A stretch of DNA of 64,000 bases from Corynebacterium glyciniphilum AJ 3170 (lineage in GTDB: Bacteria; Actinomycetota; Actinomycetes; Mycobacteriales; Mycobacteriaceae): the NCBI RefSeq assembly GCF_000626675.1, contig NZ_CP006842.1, positions 1,488,001 to 1,552,000 of the forward strand, in the 5' to 3' direction. The position numbers and the translations under genes were made by a program. Shown here one piece after another: positions 8,919-17,421 of the stretch. Each line of letters starts with the position of its first letter. Positions within the stretch are counted from its first letter, which is position 1. The notes under the pieces were generated by a model. The model saw only the letters and a program-made list of their open reading frames with translations, had not been told where the DNA came from and made no database searches.

Positions 8919-9542
8919 GTGATCATGGACAATCACATAACGTGCACTGAGTTGACCAAACGCTTCGGCTCCCGGACCGTCATCGACCGACTGTCAGTCA
9001 CCGCGAGAGTCGGCGAGGTCACAGCGCTTGTCGGACCGTCTGGCGCAGGAAAGACCACGCTGTTGAATATGATGGCAGGACTGGACCGGCCGACGTCCGG
9101 CGTGGTTTCTTCTCCTGGAAGGCGGACACGGAGCTTCATCTTCCAGGATTTCAATCTGCTGGACTCCATGAACGCCCGTGACAATGCATTGCTCACGCGA
9201 CGCCTTGTGGGGAAAAGGGTGCGGAAGAAAGATGTGGACACCGTCTTCGGCAGGCTCGGAATCGACGGTCTGCAGCGGCACTTTCCTCATCAGTTGTCGG
9301 GGGGCCAACAGCAGAGGGTGGCGGTCGCCAGGGTTCTGATAGCCGAGACCCCTTATATTTTCGCTGATGAACCGACGGCTGCGCTGGATCCTGCGAGTAC
9401 GTCAGTAGTACTGCAGAGTCTGCGTGCGGCGGCAGACTCCGGCGTGGCTGTCGTCATGGTGTCACACCAGCGGGACAATCTGCGGATTGTCGACCGCACG
9501 GTGGACGTGGTCAACGGTTCGACCGCCCGGGTCAGGTCCTGA
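8919..9542 (+). CDS. ABC transporter ATP-binding protein
   Basis: This 207-residue nucleotide-binding domain has Walker A (GPSGAGKTT), a Q-loop (FIFQDFNLLD), the signature LSGGQQQRV, Walker B (YIFADEPTAAL) and the H-loop (VSHQRD). It belongs to the MacB/LolD-like group that pairs with FtsX-type permeases. It energises the membrane protein encoded directly downstream; the stop and start overlap by one base (TGATG). GTG at 8919 is used; the ATG at 8925 two codons on is an alternative. The pair is divergent from the two-component system at 6944-8814, which may sense and respond to the transported compound. The substrate is unknown; peptides or antibiotics are common for this arrangement. Confidence 0.9.
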   Translation: MIMDNHITCTELTKRFGSRTVIDRLSVTARVGEVTALVGPSGAGKTTLLNMMAGLDRPTSGVVSSPGRRTRSFIFQDFNLLDSMNARDNALLTRRLVGKRVRKKDVDTVFGRLGIDGLQRHFPHQLSGGQQQRVAVARVLIAETPYIFADEPTAALDPASTSVVLQSLRAAADSGVAVVMVSHQRDNLRIVDRTVDVVNGSTARVRS

Positions 9543-10888
9543 TGGTCAGCGCCATCCTGACGACAGCGTGGTCCGATGTCCGTGCCACCCGGTACTCCTG
9601 GTTCGCTGTGGCGGTCACGTTGGCGGCTGCGGGGGCAGCTACGGCGTATTCGTTGGCGTTCCTCATTGACGGCGAGCAAGGCGCCGCAGAAGTCGGGGGC
9701 ACACTTCTCGGTTTTGCGCTGATCGGGACGGTCTGTGCGACGACGTCCATCACCGGACTCGTCGTGAATGAGCGTCGACGCACCTACGCCCGGTGGAAAC
9801 TGGTGGGGATGTCAGGTGCAGCTGCGTTCACAGTGGTGATGGTCCAGGTACTCACGGTCACGATGATTGCAGTAGTCCCGGGAACATTGCTGGCTTGTCC
9901 ACTGGTCCCGTGGGCCGCAGGCTACTTCGCAGTTCAGGGAGCCCCGCTCGGTGACCCGGACGTCGGACTCGACGTCATCGTCATCGCTGTCGCCATCTGC
10001 ATGGGCGCAGTTGTCCTGGGGAGCGTAGGCAAAGTGTTGGCGGTGTCCCGGGTGCGCCCGGTCGCTGCGCTGCGAACGGCGGTCGCCCCCACAGCCCGGC
10101 CTGGAATCCTCGCCACCGCCTGGAGTCTCATGATGGCAGTTGCGTTGGTCATGTTTCTCACGTCGGATGAAATCCACGAAGAGGGTGCGGTGCTCGGCGT
10201 CCAGGTCATCGTCCTGCTGACTGTTCTCCCCGTGACCGGATGGCTGTCTCTGGCGTTGCTGCACTGGACCAGGCTGCTCCACATCTTCGGACCGTCCGCG
10301 AGGGTGGCCGCAGGTGGCTCACGGATTCGTTCAGCGTTCACGAACGCCCAGGTACTACCGTGGTTTCTCCTGGCGGGACTGATCGTCGGTATCGGGTCAC
10401 CGATGATGGTGTTGGTACGGGCCGATGGAGCGGAGTTGACGGGGGCGGAACTTCTCGTGCCGATGCTGGCGCCGGCAGTCATACCACCGTTGGCCGCCGG
10501 AATCGCGTCAATACTGGTGCTGAGTCCGAGGATGAGGACCGATGTCCGCGTACTGATCGGTGCAGGCGCGGGAAGACGGCATCTTCTCGGGGTGATCGGG
10601 TGGGAGTCCCTCGTGGTGGTGGTCAGCGCGGGGATGCTGACATTGGCCGTCACCGTTCCCGGAATCGCGGTGGCGAATGCGGTGTACAGAGGTGAACCAT
10701 GGCCCCCGAACTGGTGGACAGATATTCTGTGGGTACCTTTCGGAGTCATAGCCGGGGCAATGTGGCTTCTTATCTCGGCTGTGTCCTTCCTGATGCGACC
10801 GACATTGCATGAGAAAGGGGGTGGAGCCAGCTCCCGTCATCGTCTGAGCCCCTTAAACTCCAGGGCGGTTCTCCCGCACAGTGGATGA
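9542..10888 (+). CDS. FtsX-like ABC transporter permease
   Basis: This 448-residue membrane protein is rich in hydrophobic segments. After the second helix it has a stretch typical of FtsX/MacB-type permeases (VVNERRRTYARWKLVGMSGAA, the coupling-helix region that contacts the ATPase). It is translationally coupled to the ATPase gene. Proteins of this class usually act as exporters or mechanotransducers for peptides, lipids or antibiotics. Its stop is followed two bases later by an ATG (10890) that opens what looks like the start of another ABC ATPase gene, now truncated. Confidence 0.82.
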   Translation: MVSAILTTAWSDVRATRYSWFAVAVTLAAAGAATAYSLAFLIDGEQGAAEVGGTLLGFALIGTVCATTSITGLVVNERRRTYARWKLVGMSGAAAFTVVMVQVLTVTMIAVVPGTLLACPLVPWAAGYFAVQGAPLGDPDVGLDVIVIAVAICMGAVVLGSVGKVLAVSRVRPVAALRTAVAPTARPGILATAWSLMMAVALVMFLTSDEIHEEGAVLGVQVIVLLTVLPVTGWLSLALLHWTRLLHIFGPSARVAAGGSRIRSAFTNAQVLPWFLLAGLIVGIGSPMMVLVRADGAELTGAELLVPMLAPAVIPPLAAGIASILVLSPRMRTDVRVLIGAGAGRRHLLGVIGWESLVVVVSAGMLTLAVTVPGIAVANAVYRGEPWPPNWWTDILWVPFGVIAGAMWLLISAVSFLMRPTLHEKGGGASSRHRLSPLNSRAVLPHSG

Positions 10889-10889
10889 C

Positions 10890-10946
10890 ATGGACATTGT
10901 GACGGAGGCAGTGAGCAAGACGTACCGGGAACAGGACGGCCCGGTC
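10890..10946 (+). pseudogene. Probable remnant of an ABC ATPase gene (about 19 codons)
   Basis: Directly after the permease stop (TGACATG), an ATG opens a reading frame whose first 19 residues (MDIVTEAVSKTYREQDGPV) look like the N-terminal strand of an ABC ATPase: xVSKTYRExDGPV is a common opening, just before the Walker A part. After that the similarity is lost, and the frame runs into the convergent lipoprotein gene. The close spacing is that of a third, translationally coupled operon gene. I infer a deletion that removed the rest. The match is short, so this is tentative. Confidence 0.35.
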
Positions 10947-10964
10947 TCGGGGGGCATAGCCCGG

Positions 10965-12545
10965 CTACTGGTAGCTGACGATGTCCGGGGTCGGGTTGAT
11001 CGCCCCAGTTTGCTCCGGGGTAAGCATCGGCTCATCCTCGTCGATGAAGTTCTTCCAGCCCAGGGCGATCGCCGGGTCGAGTCCCTGCCTGACCACGTTC
11101 CAGGTCTCCATTTTGACGCCCTGGGGACCGTGCCCGTCGCAGTGCACCGCGATGCTGACATTGTCGGTTCCAGTGACCATGTTCTCGCGGTTGCGGATCA
11201 TCTGCAGCTGGAACTGGTGGACCATCAGCAGTTTCTGAGGGAGTTTCTCGGCGACAACCAGCCCCTCGAGCCAGTCGGCGACCTCGTTGATCTCCGAGGC
11301 ATCGACATGCCCTACTTCGATCATCGGCTGGTCATCGGGACCGAGTCGCCACTCCGGGTCCAGAGCCAGTCCCACGCTGGGATGCTTGAGCAGGTCGGCG
11401 TAGTACTGCGCTTGCTGCAGGAGTGTTTCACGGCCAGGCTGGATATCGATGATGGCGTACCCGCCGGCATCGACGATGGCCTCGATCCAGGGTCTGACCT
11501 CTTCAGGGTCGCTGTAGTTGCTGAAGTTCCCTGAGGGGCCCGGTTCCTCGGCGGCGACGGTCACGATGATCTCGAATGAGGGGATGACCGGTACATCGCT
11601 GGTGGGATCGTACTGCTCTGCGAGCCGCTGTGCCCTGGCGACCGCCTCGCGTGGTGGCTGCTCGCCCATCACACCGAGCAGAGGCTCATTCGCATGCCCG
11701 TAGAGTGCGATGATCTTCCGGCCTGGGAACATGACCTGTCCGCCGCCAGGTAGGCGTCCGTCCACGGTCTCTGCGAGCTCACCGCGGCGCCGCAGGTCGT
11801 CGTCGCTACCGAAGGCACTTCCCAGGGCGACCAGGTTGCCGGCACCGTTGAGTTCAGCGACTGCGGCCTCGATGGACTCGTCACTGGAACGCGGGTCGGC
11901 GGCGGTGACCGACACCAGTGTGAAGCCCGCCGCGGTAGCCGTCGCGACGCTGACAGGTGACGACGAGGACACTGCGAGCGCGACCCCCGACCGTTCCCTG
12001 TCGTCACCATGGACACCGTCGGACGCCTCGTCCGGCCAGGCCACATTAGGGTCACCGTTGTCGTTGGTGTCGTCCTTGCCACTATCGCCCGTCGTATGGA
12101 CCGTGATGCCGGGGTCCGTGCTGTCCGACGGCATCGAAGGAGTGTCGGTTCCGCCGACGAGGACGACGTCAGAGACACCGAGTCGTTCCAGCTCCCCGGT
12201 GATGTCGCTGGTGGCTGAGTCGCTGTCTGCGAACACCGGGACCCCGTGTTCGCGGGCCAGGGCACATCCTGCCTCCAGGAGACCGTCGGTGGCTGATGCG
12301 GCGACGATGACGGCGGTGTCGGCTGCAGCGAACAAGATTGCGCTGCTGGCGACACCCGACGGGTCATCCGGGATCACGGCAACGCCCGTGTCGCCCACCG
12401 GGGTGGCACGTTGCTCACCACCGCCGGAATCGCCTCCACCGTTCGAGGAACCGTCGCCGGCACATGCGCCGAGGGGAACGGCAGCCAGCGTGAGCGCGCC
12501 GGCGCCCAGGAGAAACTTGCGGCGGGACAATGGCGACGATGGCAC
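10965..12545 (-). CDS. Lipoprotein with cell-wall-binding-repeat-2-like region and C-terminal barrel-like domain
   Basis: The protein has about 526 residues. It begins with a twin-arginine-type lipoprotein signal (PLSRRKFLLGAGALTLAAVP, then lipobox LGAC), so it is probably exported and lipid-anchored on the outer face. A Gly/Ser linker follows. Residues about 50-260 resemble cell-wall-binding repeat 2 domains (ADTAVIVAASATDGLLEAG, LGVSDVVLVGGTDT). The C-terminal 250 residues have alternating strands and helices (IIALYGHANEPLLGVMG, AIIDIQPG, GLALDPEWR, LLMVHQF), suggesting a TIM-barrel, perhaps hydrolase-like; no catalytic residues can be proved. GTG at 12545 puts the signal peptide at the N-terminus, with GAAAGG upstream; a longer frame reaches 12599. 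Its stop faces the ABC remnant. Confidence 0.75.
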   Translation of the reverse strand: MPSSPLSRRKFLLGAGALTLAAVPLGACAGDGSSNGGGDSGGGEQRATPVGDTGVAVIPDDPSGVASSAILFAAADTAVIVAASATDGLLEAGCALAREHGVPVFADSDSATSDITGELERLGVSDVVLVGGTDTPSMPSDSTDPGITVHTTGDSGKDDTNDNGDPNVAWPDEASDGVHGDDRERSGVALAVSSSSPVSVATATAAGFTLVSVTAADPRSSDESIEAAVAELNGAGNLVALGSAFGSDDDLRRRGELAETVDGRLPGGGQVMFPGRKIIALYGHANEPLLGVMGEQPPREAVARAQRLAEQYDPTSDVPVIPSFEIIVTVAAEEPGPSGNFSNYSDPEEVRPWIEAIVDAGGYAIIDIQPGRETLLQQAQYYADLLKHPSVGLALDPEWRLGPDDQPMIEVGHVDASEINEVADWLEGLVVAEKLPQKLLMVHQFQLQMIRNRENMVTGTDNVSIAVHCDGHGPQGVKMETWNVVRQGLDPAIALGWKNFIDEDEPMLTPEQTGAINPTPDIVSYQ

Positions 12546-12622
12546 GGGGATGCACGGCCTTTCGGAGGGGGCAGGTGTGATGTGAGGCGGGTGAGGCACC
12601 TGAACCGACCCTATCGCCCGGG

Positions 12623-14716
12623 TCAGGCGATGGCTGCGGCGGCCTCCGTCCCCTGCAGGATCGCCCGCTTGGCGTCGAGTTCAGCGGCGAGGTCGGCGCC
12701 GCCGACGACGTCGAAGGTGATACCGGCCTCACGGAGCGGTTCGACGAGATCGGTGACCGATTCCTGACCGGTGCACAGGACGATGGAGTCGACGTTGAGT
12801 ACCCGACGTCCGGTCAGTGTGCGGGTGCCGTCCTTCTCGTCGTAGAAGGCCAGATGCAGACCGTCGTCGTCGATCTTCTCGTAGGTGGCACCGCTGATCT
12901 GTTCGACCTTCTTCATCTTCACGGCGGCGCGGTGGACCCAGCCTGTGGTCTTTCCCAGCGTCTTACCCTGGCGCGAGGCCTTGCGCTGCACCATGTAGAC
13001 CTGACGTAACGGCTCCGCGGGGCGAGGTTTCGTCAACGCGCCGACAGCGGCCGGGTCATCGTCGACGCCCCACTCCTGCTCCCACTCCTTCAGGTTCACC
13101 GCGGGGGAGTCCGGGCCGGTCGGTGTGGTGAGAAACTCGGACACGTCGAAACCGATGCCGCCGGCACCCATCACGGCAACCGTGCCGCCAATCTCGCGTT
13201 CGCCACGCACGGCCTCGGCATAGGTCATCACGCTGGGGTGGTCCACCCCTTCGATCGCAGGTACCCGGGGGATGACCCCCGAGGAGATGATCACGTGGTC
13301 GAATCCGCCGTCCGCCAGATCGGACGCCGACGCGTGGGTGTTGAGATGGACCGTGACACCGAGCTTGTCGAGCTGTGTGGAGAAGTACCGGATCGTCTCG
13401 TGGAACTCTTCTTTACCGGGGATCCGGGCAGCGATGGAGAACTGGCCGCCGATACTGTCACGCGCCTCAAACAACTCAACCTGGTGGCCACGCTCGGCAG
13501 CGGACACCGCCGCCGACAGCCCCGCAGGTCCGGCACCGACGACAGCGACCTTTTTCGCGTGCCTCGTCGGGGAGAGCACCAGCTTCGTCTCCCGTCCGGC
13601 CCGCGGGTTGACCAGACAGGAGATGGGTTTTCCGACAAATGCGTGGTCCAGGCAGGCCTGATTGCAACCGATGCAGGTGTTGATCTCGTCGGCACGGTCC
13701 TCCTTCGCCTTGGACATGAAGTGAGGGTCGGCCAGCAACGGGCGCGCCATTGACACCGCATCGACCTTGCCGTTGGCCAGGATGCCCTCGGCGACCTCCG
13801 GGGTGTTGATGCGGTTCGATGCGATCAGCGGGATCGACACCTCATCGCGCAGACGCTCCGTGAACTTCACGAAAGCCGCCCGGGGAACCGAGGTGACGAT
13901 GGTCGGGACACGCGCCTCATGCCACCCGATGTCGGTGTTGATCGCATCGACGCCGTGGCGTTCGGCCCGTCGGGACATCAGTGCGATCTCATCGAACGTC
14001 TGGCCGTTCTTGACGAAGTCGGCGATGGACTGACGCAGGATCACCGGAAAATCCCGGGGAACCTGACGTCGGATCTCGTCGATGACCTCAACGAGGAAGC
14101 GCTGGCGGTTGGCGGTGGACCCACCCCAGCGGTCAGTCCGGTCATTGGTGTGGGGGCACAGGAACTGATTGATGAGGTACCCCTCGCCGCCCATGATCTC
14201 GACGGCGTCGTAGCCGGCTTTCCGGGCGAGCCGTGCGGCACGCCCGTAGGACCGGATCGTGCGCCGAATCATCCCCTCGGTCATCCGGATGTGCTTGAAC
14301 GGGTGAATGGGGGACGGCTCCGTGCCCGGGGCAGCCTTGAAGGGGGTTACGCCGTAACGTCCGGCATGCAGGATCTGCATCGCGATCCGTCCACCTTCGC
14401 GATGGACGGCGTCGGTGATCCGTCGGTGGTGCAGAACCGCCAGGGGAGTGGCCATCCGGCCGCCGAAGGGCATCAGGTCACCGCTGCGCGTCGGGGTGAT
14501 ACCACCGGTGACGATGAGCCCCACACCACCACGGGCCCGCTCCGCATAGAACTCGCCGAGCTGGTCGGCGTGCCAGATCCGGTCCTCGAGACCGGTGTGC
14601 ATCGACCCCATCACCGAACGGTTGGGGAGAGTCAGCCCACCGATGGTCAATGGTCGGAAGAGATGAGGGTACGGGGGAGGGGTCGGCGTCGTCGGTGTCG
14701 TCACTGCGTCTGTCAC
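12623..14716 (-). CDS. fadH: NADPH-dependent 2,4-dienoyl-CoA reductase
   Basis: FadH reduces 2,4-dienoyl-CoA during breakdown of unsaturated fatty acids. The 697-residue protein has the complete layout. An old-yellow-enzyme-like TIM barrel with FMN site spans about residues 15-370 (LTLPNRSVMGSMHTGLE, HAGRYG). A 4Fe-4S cysteine cluster follows (CIGCNQACLDHAFVGKPISC). The rest is a two-part FAD/NADPH module with AVVGAGPAGLSAA and VAVMGAGGIGFDV. It lies six bases after the PadR regulator gene, so the two are co-transcribed. A related oxidoreductase acting on other enoyl substrates is possible, but the domain order and length fit FadH well. Confidence 0.92.
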   Translation of the reverse strand: MTDAVTTPTTPTPPPYPHLFRPLTIGGLTLPNRSVMGSMHTGLEDRIWHADQLGEFYAERARGGVGLIVTGGITPTRSGDLMPFGGRMATPLAVLHHRRITDAVHREGGRIAMQILHAGRYGVTPFKAAPGTEPSPIHPFKHIRMTEGMIRRTIRSYGRAARLARKAGYDAVEIMGGEGYLINQFLCPHTNDRTDRWGGSTANRQRFLVEVIDEIRRQVPRDFPVILRQSIADFVKNGQTFDEIALMSRRAERHGVDAINTDIGWHEARVPTIVTSVPRAAFVKFTERLRDEVSIPLIASNRINTPEVAEGILANGKVDAVSMARPLLADPHFMSKAKEDRADEINTCIGCNQACLDHAFVGKPISCLVNPRAGRETKLVLSPTRHAKKVAVVGAGPAGLSAAVSAAERGHQVELFEARDSIGGQFSIAARIPGKEEFHETIRYFSTQLDKLGVTVHLNTHASASDLADGGFDHVIISSGVIPRVPAIEGVDHPSVMTYAEAVRGEREIGGTVAVMGAGGIGFDVSEFLTTPTGPDSPAVNLKEWEQEWGVDDDPAAVGALTKPRPAEPLRQVYMVQRKASRQGKTLGKTTGWVHRAAVKMKKVEQISGATYEKIDDDGLHLAFYDEKDGTRTLTGRRVLNVDSIVLCTGQESVTDLVEPLREAGITFDVVGGADLAAELDAKRAILQGTEAAAAIA

Positions 14717-14722
14717 GGTCGT

Positions 14723-15340
14723 TCACTGTCCTTCTCGGTCGTCGTGTGTGAGGGCGTCGAATACTTCGGTGCACCAGTCCACGAAGCTGTCCTCGAGCCG
14801 GATGCCGAGGCGGAGGACCAGGTGCTGGTGCAGCCGGCGTCCGGTGAGGGCCCTGCCTGTCCCCGTCGCGCCGGGGGAGCCGGGGACGTCGGGGGAGTCA
14901 GCGGCTTCAGCGGCTTCAGCGACTTCAGGGAACTGGGTGCGCTCGTAGCTGCGGTAAAGCCGGAGCCGTTCTTCGTGGGCGTCGCGGTGTCTCCCGATAT
15001 CGGCGAGGAGGTCGTCGAGGTCTCCGTGTTCGGCGCCGCGGATCTTCACCGACAGGTCGTCGCGGATCTTCATCAGCTCGGAAGGATCGGAGATCCAGGA
15101 GCGTAGAGCCGTCCTGCCTGCGGGGGAGAGGGTGTAGATCTTCTTGTCCGGCCTGCCGTCCTGGGCGACATCGCGACATGTCACCAGTCCGTCGTCGTGC
15201 AGCCGGGCCAGGGTGCGGTAGATCTGCTGTCGGGTTGCGGGCCAGAAGTGGCCCAAGGATGTGGCGAACTGTCGTCCCAGCTCATAACCGGTTCCCGGCC
15301 TCTCGGCCAGGGAGATCATGATCGCGTGTTCCAGTGCCAT
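14723..15340 (-). CDS. PadR-family transcriptional regulator
   Basis: The protein has about 205 residues. Its N-terminal winged helix (MALEHAIMISLAERPGTGYE, then WPATRQQIYRTLARLHDDGL and DKKIYTLSPAGRTALRSW) is the PadR pattern, and a C-terminal helical dimerisation part follows. PadR proteins repress nearby genes and release DNA on binding phenolic or other small ligands. It is followed directly by fadH and probably controls it and itself. The ATG at 15340 is chosen because the family begins at MALEHAI; the frame extends to 15364. An alanine/glutamate-rich linker contains three 9-base near-repeats (14901-14927, GCGGCTTCA twice, then GCGACTTCA). Confidence 0.87.
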   Translation of the reverse strand: MALEHAIMISLAERPGTGYELGRQFATSLGHFWPATRQQIYRTLARLHDDGLVTCRDVAQDGRPDKKIYTLSPAGRTALRSWISDPSELMKIRDDLSVKIRGAEHGDLDDLLADIGRHRDAHEERLRLYRSYERTQFPEVAEAAEAADSPDVPGSPGATGTGRALTGRRLHQHLVLRLGIRLEDSFVDWCTEVFDALTHDDREGQ

Positions 15341-15393
15341 GCCAGTCAGGGTAATCCACGTCACATCGCCTCGTGGAACGGAGACACGAATTG

Positions 15394-15413
15394 ATGTGAA
15401 ACTTGTTTCATAT
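15394..15413. promoter_or_regulatory. Palindrome in the padR/DUF294 divergent region (candidate PadR operator)
   Basis: The sequence ATGTGAAACTTGTTTCATAT is symmetric at 16 of 20 positions, with a core TGAAAC-TT-GTTTCA. It lies 54 bases upstream of padR and 62 bases upstream of the divergent DUF294 gene. PadR-type operators often have ATGT and ACAT ends, which this approximates. Operator function is inferred from position and symmetry. Confidence 0.5.
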
Positions 15414-15474
15414 ACCCCCGGTTCGGGGGCATTCCGGGGCGGTGCGTGGCCCGCGGCCCATAGACTTGCCGACC

Positions 15475-17421
15475 ATGAGTGTGGAACTTGATGAGGTCCG
15501 GAGGTTCCTCAGCGGGCACGAGCCATTCAGTCATCTCCCGGACGAGGAACTGGACTCTCTGCCCGGCAAGATGGAGATCATCTACGTCCGACGCGGGGAG
15601 ACCGTCATCACCGCCGGACAGCCGAACGACACCCTGTACATCATCCGTTCGGGCGCTGTCGACGTCCTCGACAGCCAGGACGTGCTGCTGGACAGACGGG
15701 GGACCGGGCGGTTCTTCGGCCATTCCACCATCGTGACCAAGGGAGGGTTCGGTGTTGAACCCGGGCCGTCGCGCTACACGATGATCGCGGTCGAGGACAG
15801 TCTTCTGCTGACGATGGCACGCGAGGAAGTCCGTGGGCTGATCGAACGGAACCCCGAAGTCGCCCGTTACTTCGCCGGCGTCTCGGAACGGATCAGGGTC
15901 GCCGCAGAGCGGCTCAGCGTGCGTTCTGGCTCAGATGCGCTACGTACCAGGGTTGCCGAGCTGGTCGACCGCGACCCGGTATCCGTGGGGTGTGAGGCGA
16001 CGGTGCGCGAGGCAGCCCGGTTGATGAGTGACAACGGGATCTCCTGTCTTCCCGTCATCTCCGACACGGCAGACACGGCAGACACGGCAGAGACCTTCGG
16101 GCTTCCGCCGGTGTCCGGCAACGAGCTGGTGGGAATCATTACTGACCGTGACCTACGCACGCGGGTCATCGCCGAGGGAGTGTCCACGGATACCCCGGTG
16201 TCGGACATCATGACGCGAGATCCGTTCTCCACGACTGCGGACACCACGGCGTTCGAGGCGATGCTGATGATGAGTGAGCAGGGTGTCCACCACCTACCCG
16301 TCGTCGGAGGACTCGACAGCGGTGGCGACGGGGTCACCGGTGTGATCTCGGCATCGGACATTATGCGTGCACTGCGCAACGACCCGATCTATCTCACCGC
16401 AGACCTGGCGAAAGCCACCGACACCGAGCAGATGCGCAGCATCTTCAACGATACCGCTGAGATGACCAGCGGGTTCATCAGTCGTGGAGCATCGGCTGAG
16501 GAGGTTAGTGAGATCCTGACCGTCGGCCTGGATTCTCTGGCACGTCGCCTCCTGGTTCTGGCGGAGGAGAAGCTCGGCCCGCCGCCGGTACCCTACGCCT
16601 TCATCGTGATCGGTTCCCAGGCCCGTCGCGCTGTCGGTTTCTCCTCGGACCAGGACAACGGCCTGGTCCTCCACAACTCCTACGACGAGGACCTCCACGG
16701 GGAGTACTTCGCCGAACTCGGGCGGTTGGTCTGCGTCGGCCTGGGGGAGGCGGGGCAGCGCCTGTGCCCGGGCGACATGATGGCGATGAACCCGGCGTGG
16801 AGGATGACGGTGGACCAGTGGAAGGATTCCTTCCACACTTGGGTCACCGCCCCGAACCCCGACGCACTGCTGCATGCGCAGACCTTCTTCGATATGCGTC
16901 CGATCTACGGGGCCCGCGAACTTGCCGACCAGGTCCACCGCTATTCAGTGGCGTTGGCGCGCAGTTCCTCCCGGTTCCACGCCCGCCTGGCTGCCCTGGT
17001 GGCCCGGAAGGAGACCCCGCTGGGCATCTTCCGTGGTCTTGTCGTCCAACGCGGCGGTGACTACCGCAATACCCTCGACGTCAAAGCAGGTGGCACCGCT
17101 CCGATCGTCCAGATCGCGCGGTTATACGCCCTGATGGGTGGGGTCAAAGCGGTGGGGACTCATCAGCGGCTCGCCCAGGCGGCATCCACCGGGGTCCTCA
17201 CTCAGAAGGCCGCCCGCGATCTGACGGAAGCCTTCAACTTCCTCAAAGCACTGTCCCTGCGGCACCAGGCCAGCCAACTCCGGAGCGGCGCTGAGGCGAA
17301 CTACCGGATCGACCCGGATTCGTTGGGCAAACTGGACCGGGAGAACCTCCGCGACGCCTTCGGCATCATCAAGGGCATCCAGACCTCGCTGGCAGTCAAG
17401 TATCCGGTGAGGAACACATGA
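15475..17421 (+). CDS. Cyclic-nucleotide-binding / CBS / DUF294 putative nucleotidyltransferase
   Basis: This 648-residue cytoplasmic protein has three modules. The first 130 residues form a cNMP-binding-like barrel (RRGETVITAGQPNDTLYIIR, RGTGRFFG). Next come two CBS motifs (SVGCEATVREAARLMSDNGI; SDIMTRDPFSTTADTTAFEA). The C-terminal half is a DUF294 nucleotidyltransferase region with GSQARRAVGFSSDQDNGLV, holding the G-S and D-x-D pattern of the polymerase-beta fold. The biochemical role is not known; such proteins are often encoded with a DnaQ-like exonuclease, as here, with a four-base overlap. The ATG at 15475 is chosen because a -10 TAGACT lies eight bases upstream (leaderless); the open frame begins at 15403. 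Confidence 0.88.
   Translation: MSVELDEVRRFLSGHEPFSHLPDEELDSLPGKMEIIYVRRGETVITAGQPNDTLYIIRSGAVDVLDSQDVLLDRRGTGRFFGHSTIVTKGGFGVEPGPSRYTMIAVEDSLLLTMAREEVRGLIERNPEVARYFAGVSERIRVAAERLSVRSGSDALRTRVAELVDRDPVSVGCEATVREAARLMSDNGISCLPVISDTADTADTAETFGLPPVSGNELVGIITDRDLRTRVIAEGVSTDTPVSDIMTRDPFSTTADTTAFEAMLMMSEQGVHHLPVVGGLDSGGDGVTGVISASDIMRALRNDPIYLTADLAKATDTEQMRSIFNDTAEMTSGFISRGASAEEVSEILTVGLDSLARRLLVLAEEKLGPPPVPYAFIVIGSQARRAVGFSSDQDNGLVLHNSYDEDLHGEYFAELGRLVCVGLGEAGQRLCPGDMMAMNPAWRMTVDQWKDSFHTWVTAPNPDALLHAQTFFDMRPIYGARELADQVHRYSVALARSSSRFHARLAALVARKETPLGIFRGLVVQRGGDYRNTLDVKAGGTAPIVQIARLYALMGGVKAVGTHQRLAQAASTGVLTQKAARDLTEAFNFLKALSLRHQASQLRSGAEANYRIDPDSLGKLDRENLRDAFGIIKGIQTSLAVKYPVRNT
16063..16089 (+). 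repeat. Three tandem copies of a 9-base repeat inside the DUF294 gene
   Basis: GACACGGCA occurs three times in a row and encodes Asp-Thr-Ala three times in the loop inside the first CBS motif. The unit is a multiple of three, so copy number could change without breaking the frame. Confidence 0.8.

Noticed and set aside
6944..15340. Genomic island or prophage
   Set aside because: The stretch is accessory in content, but has no integrase, transposase, tRNA end or clear shift in composition.
16063..16089. CRISPR-like repeats
   Set aside because: The 9-base tandem units have no spacers and are coding; no CRISPR array or cas gene occurs in the window.
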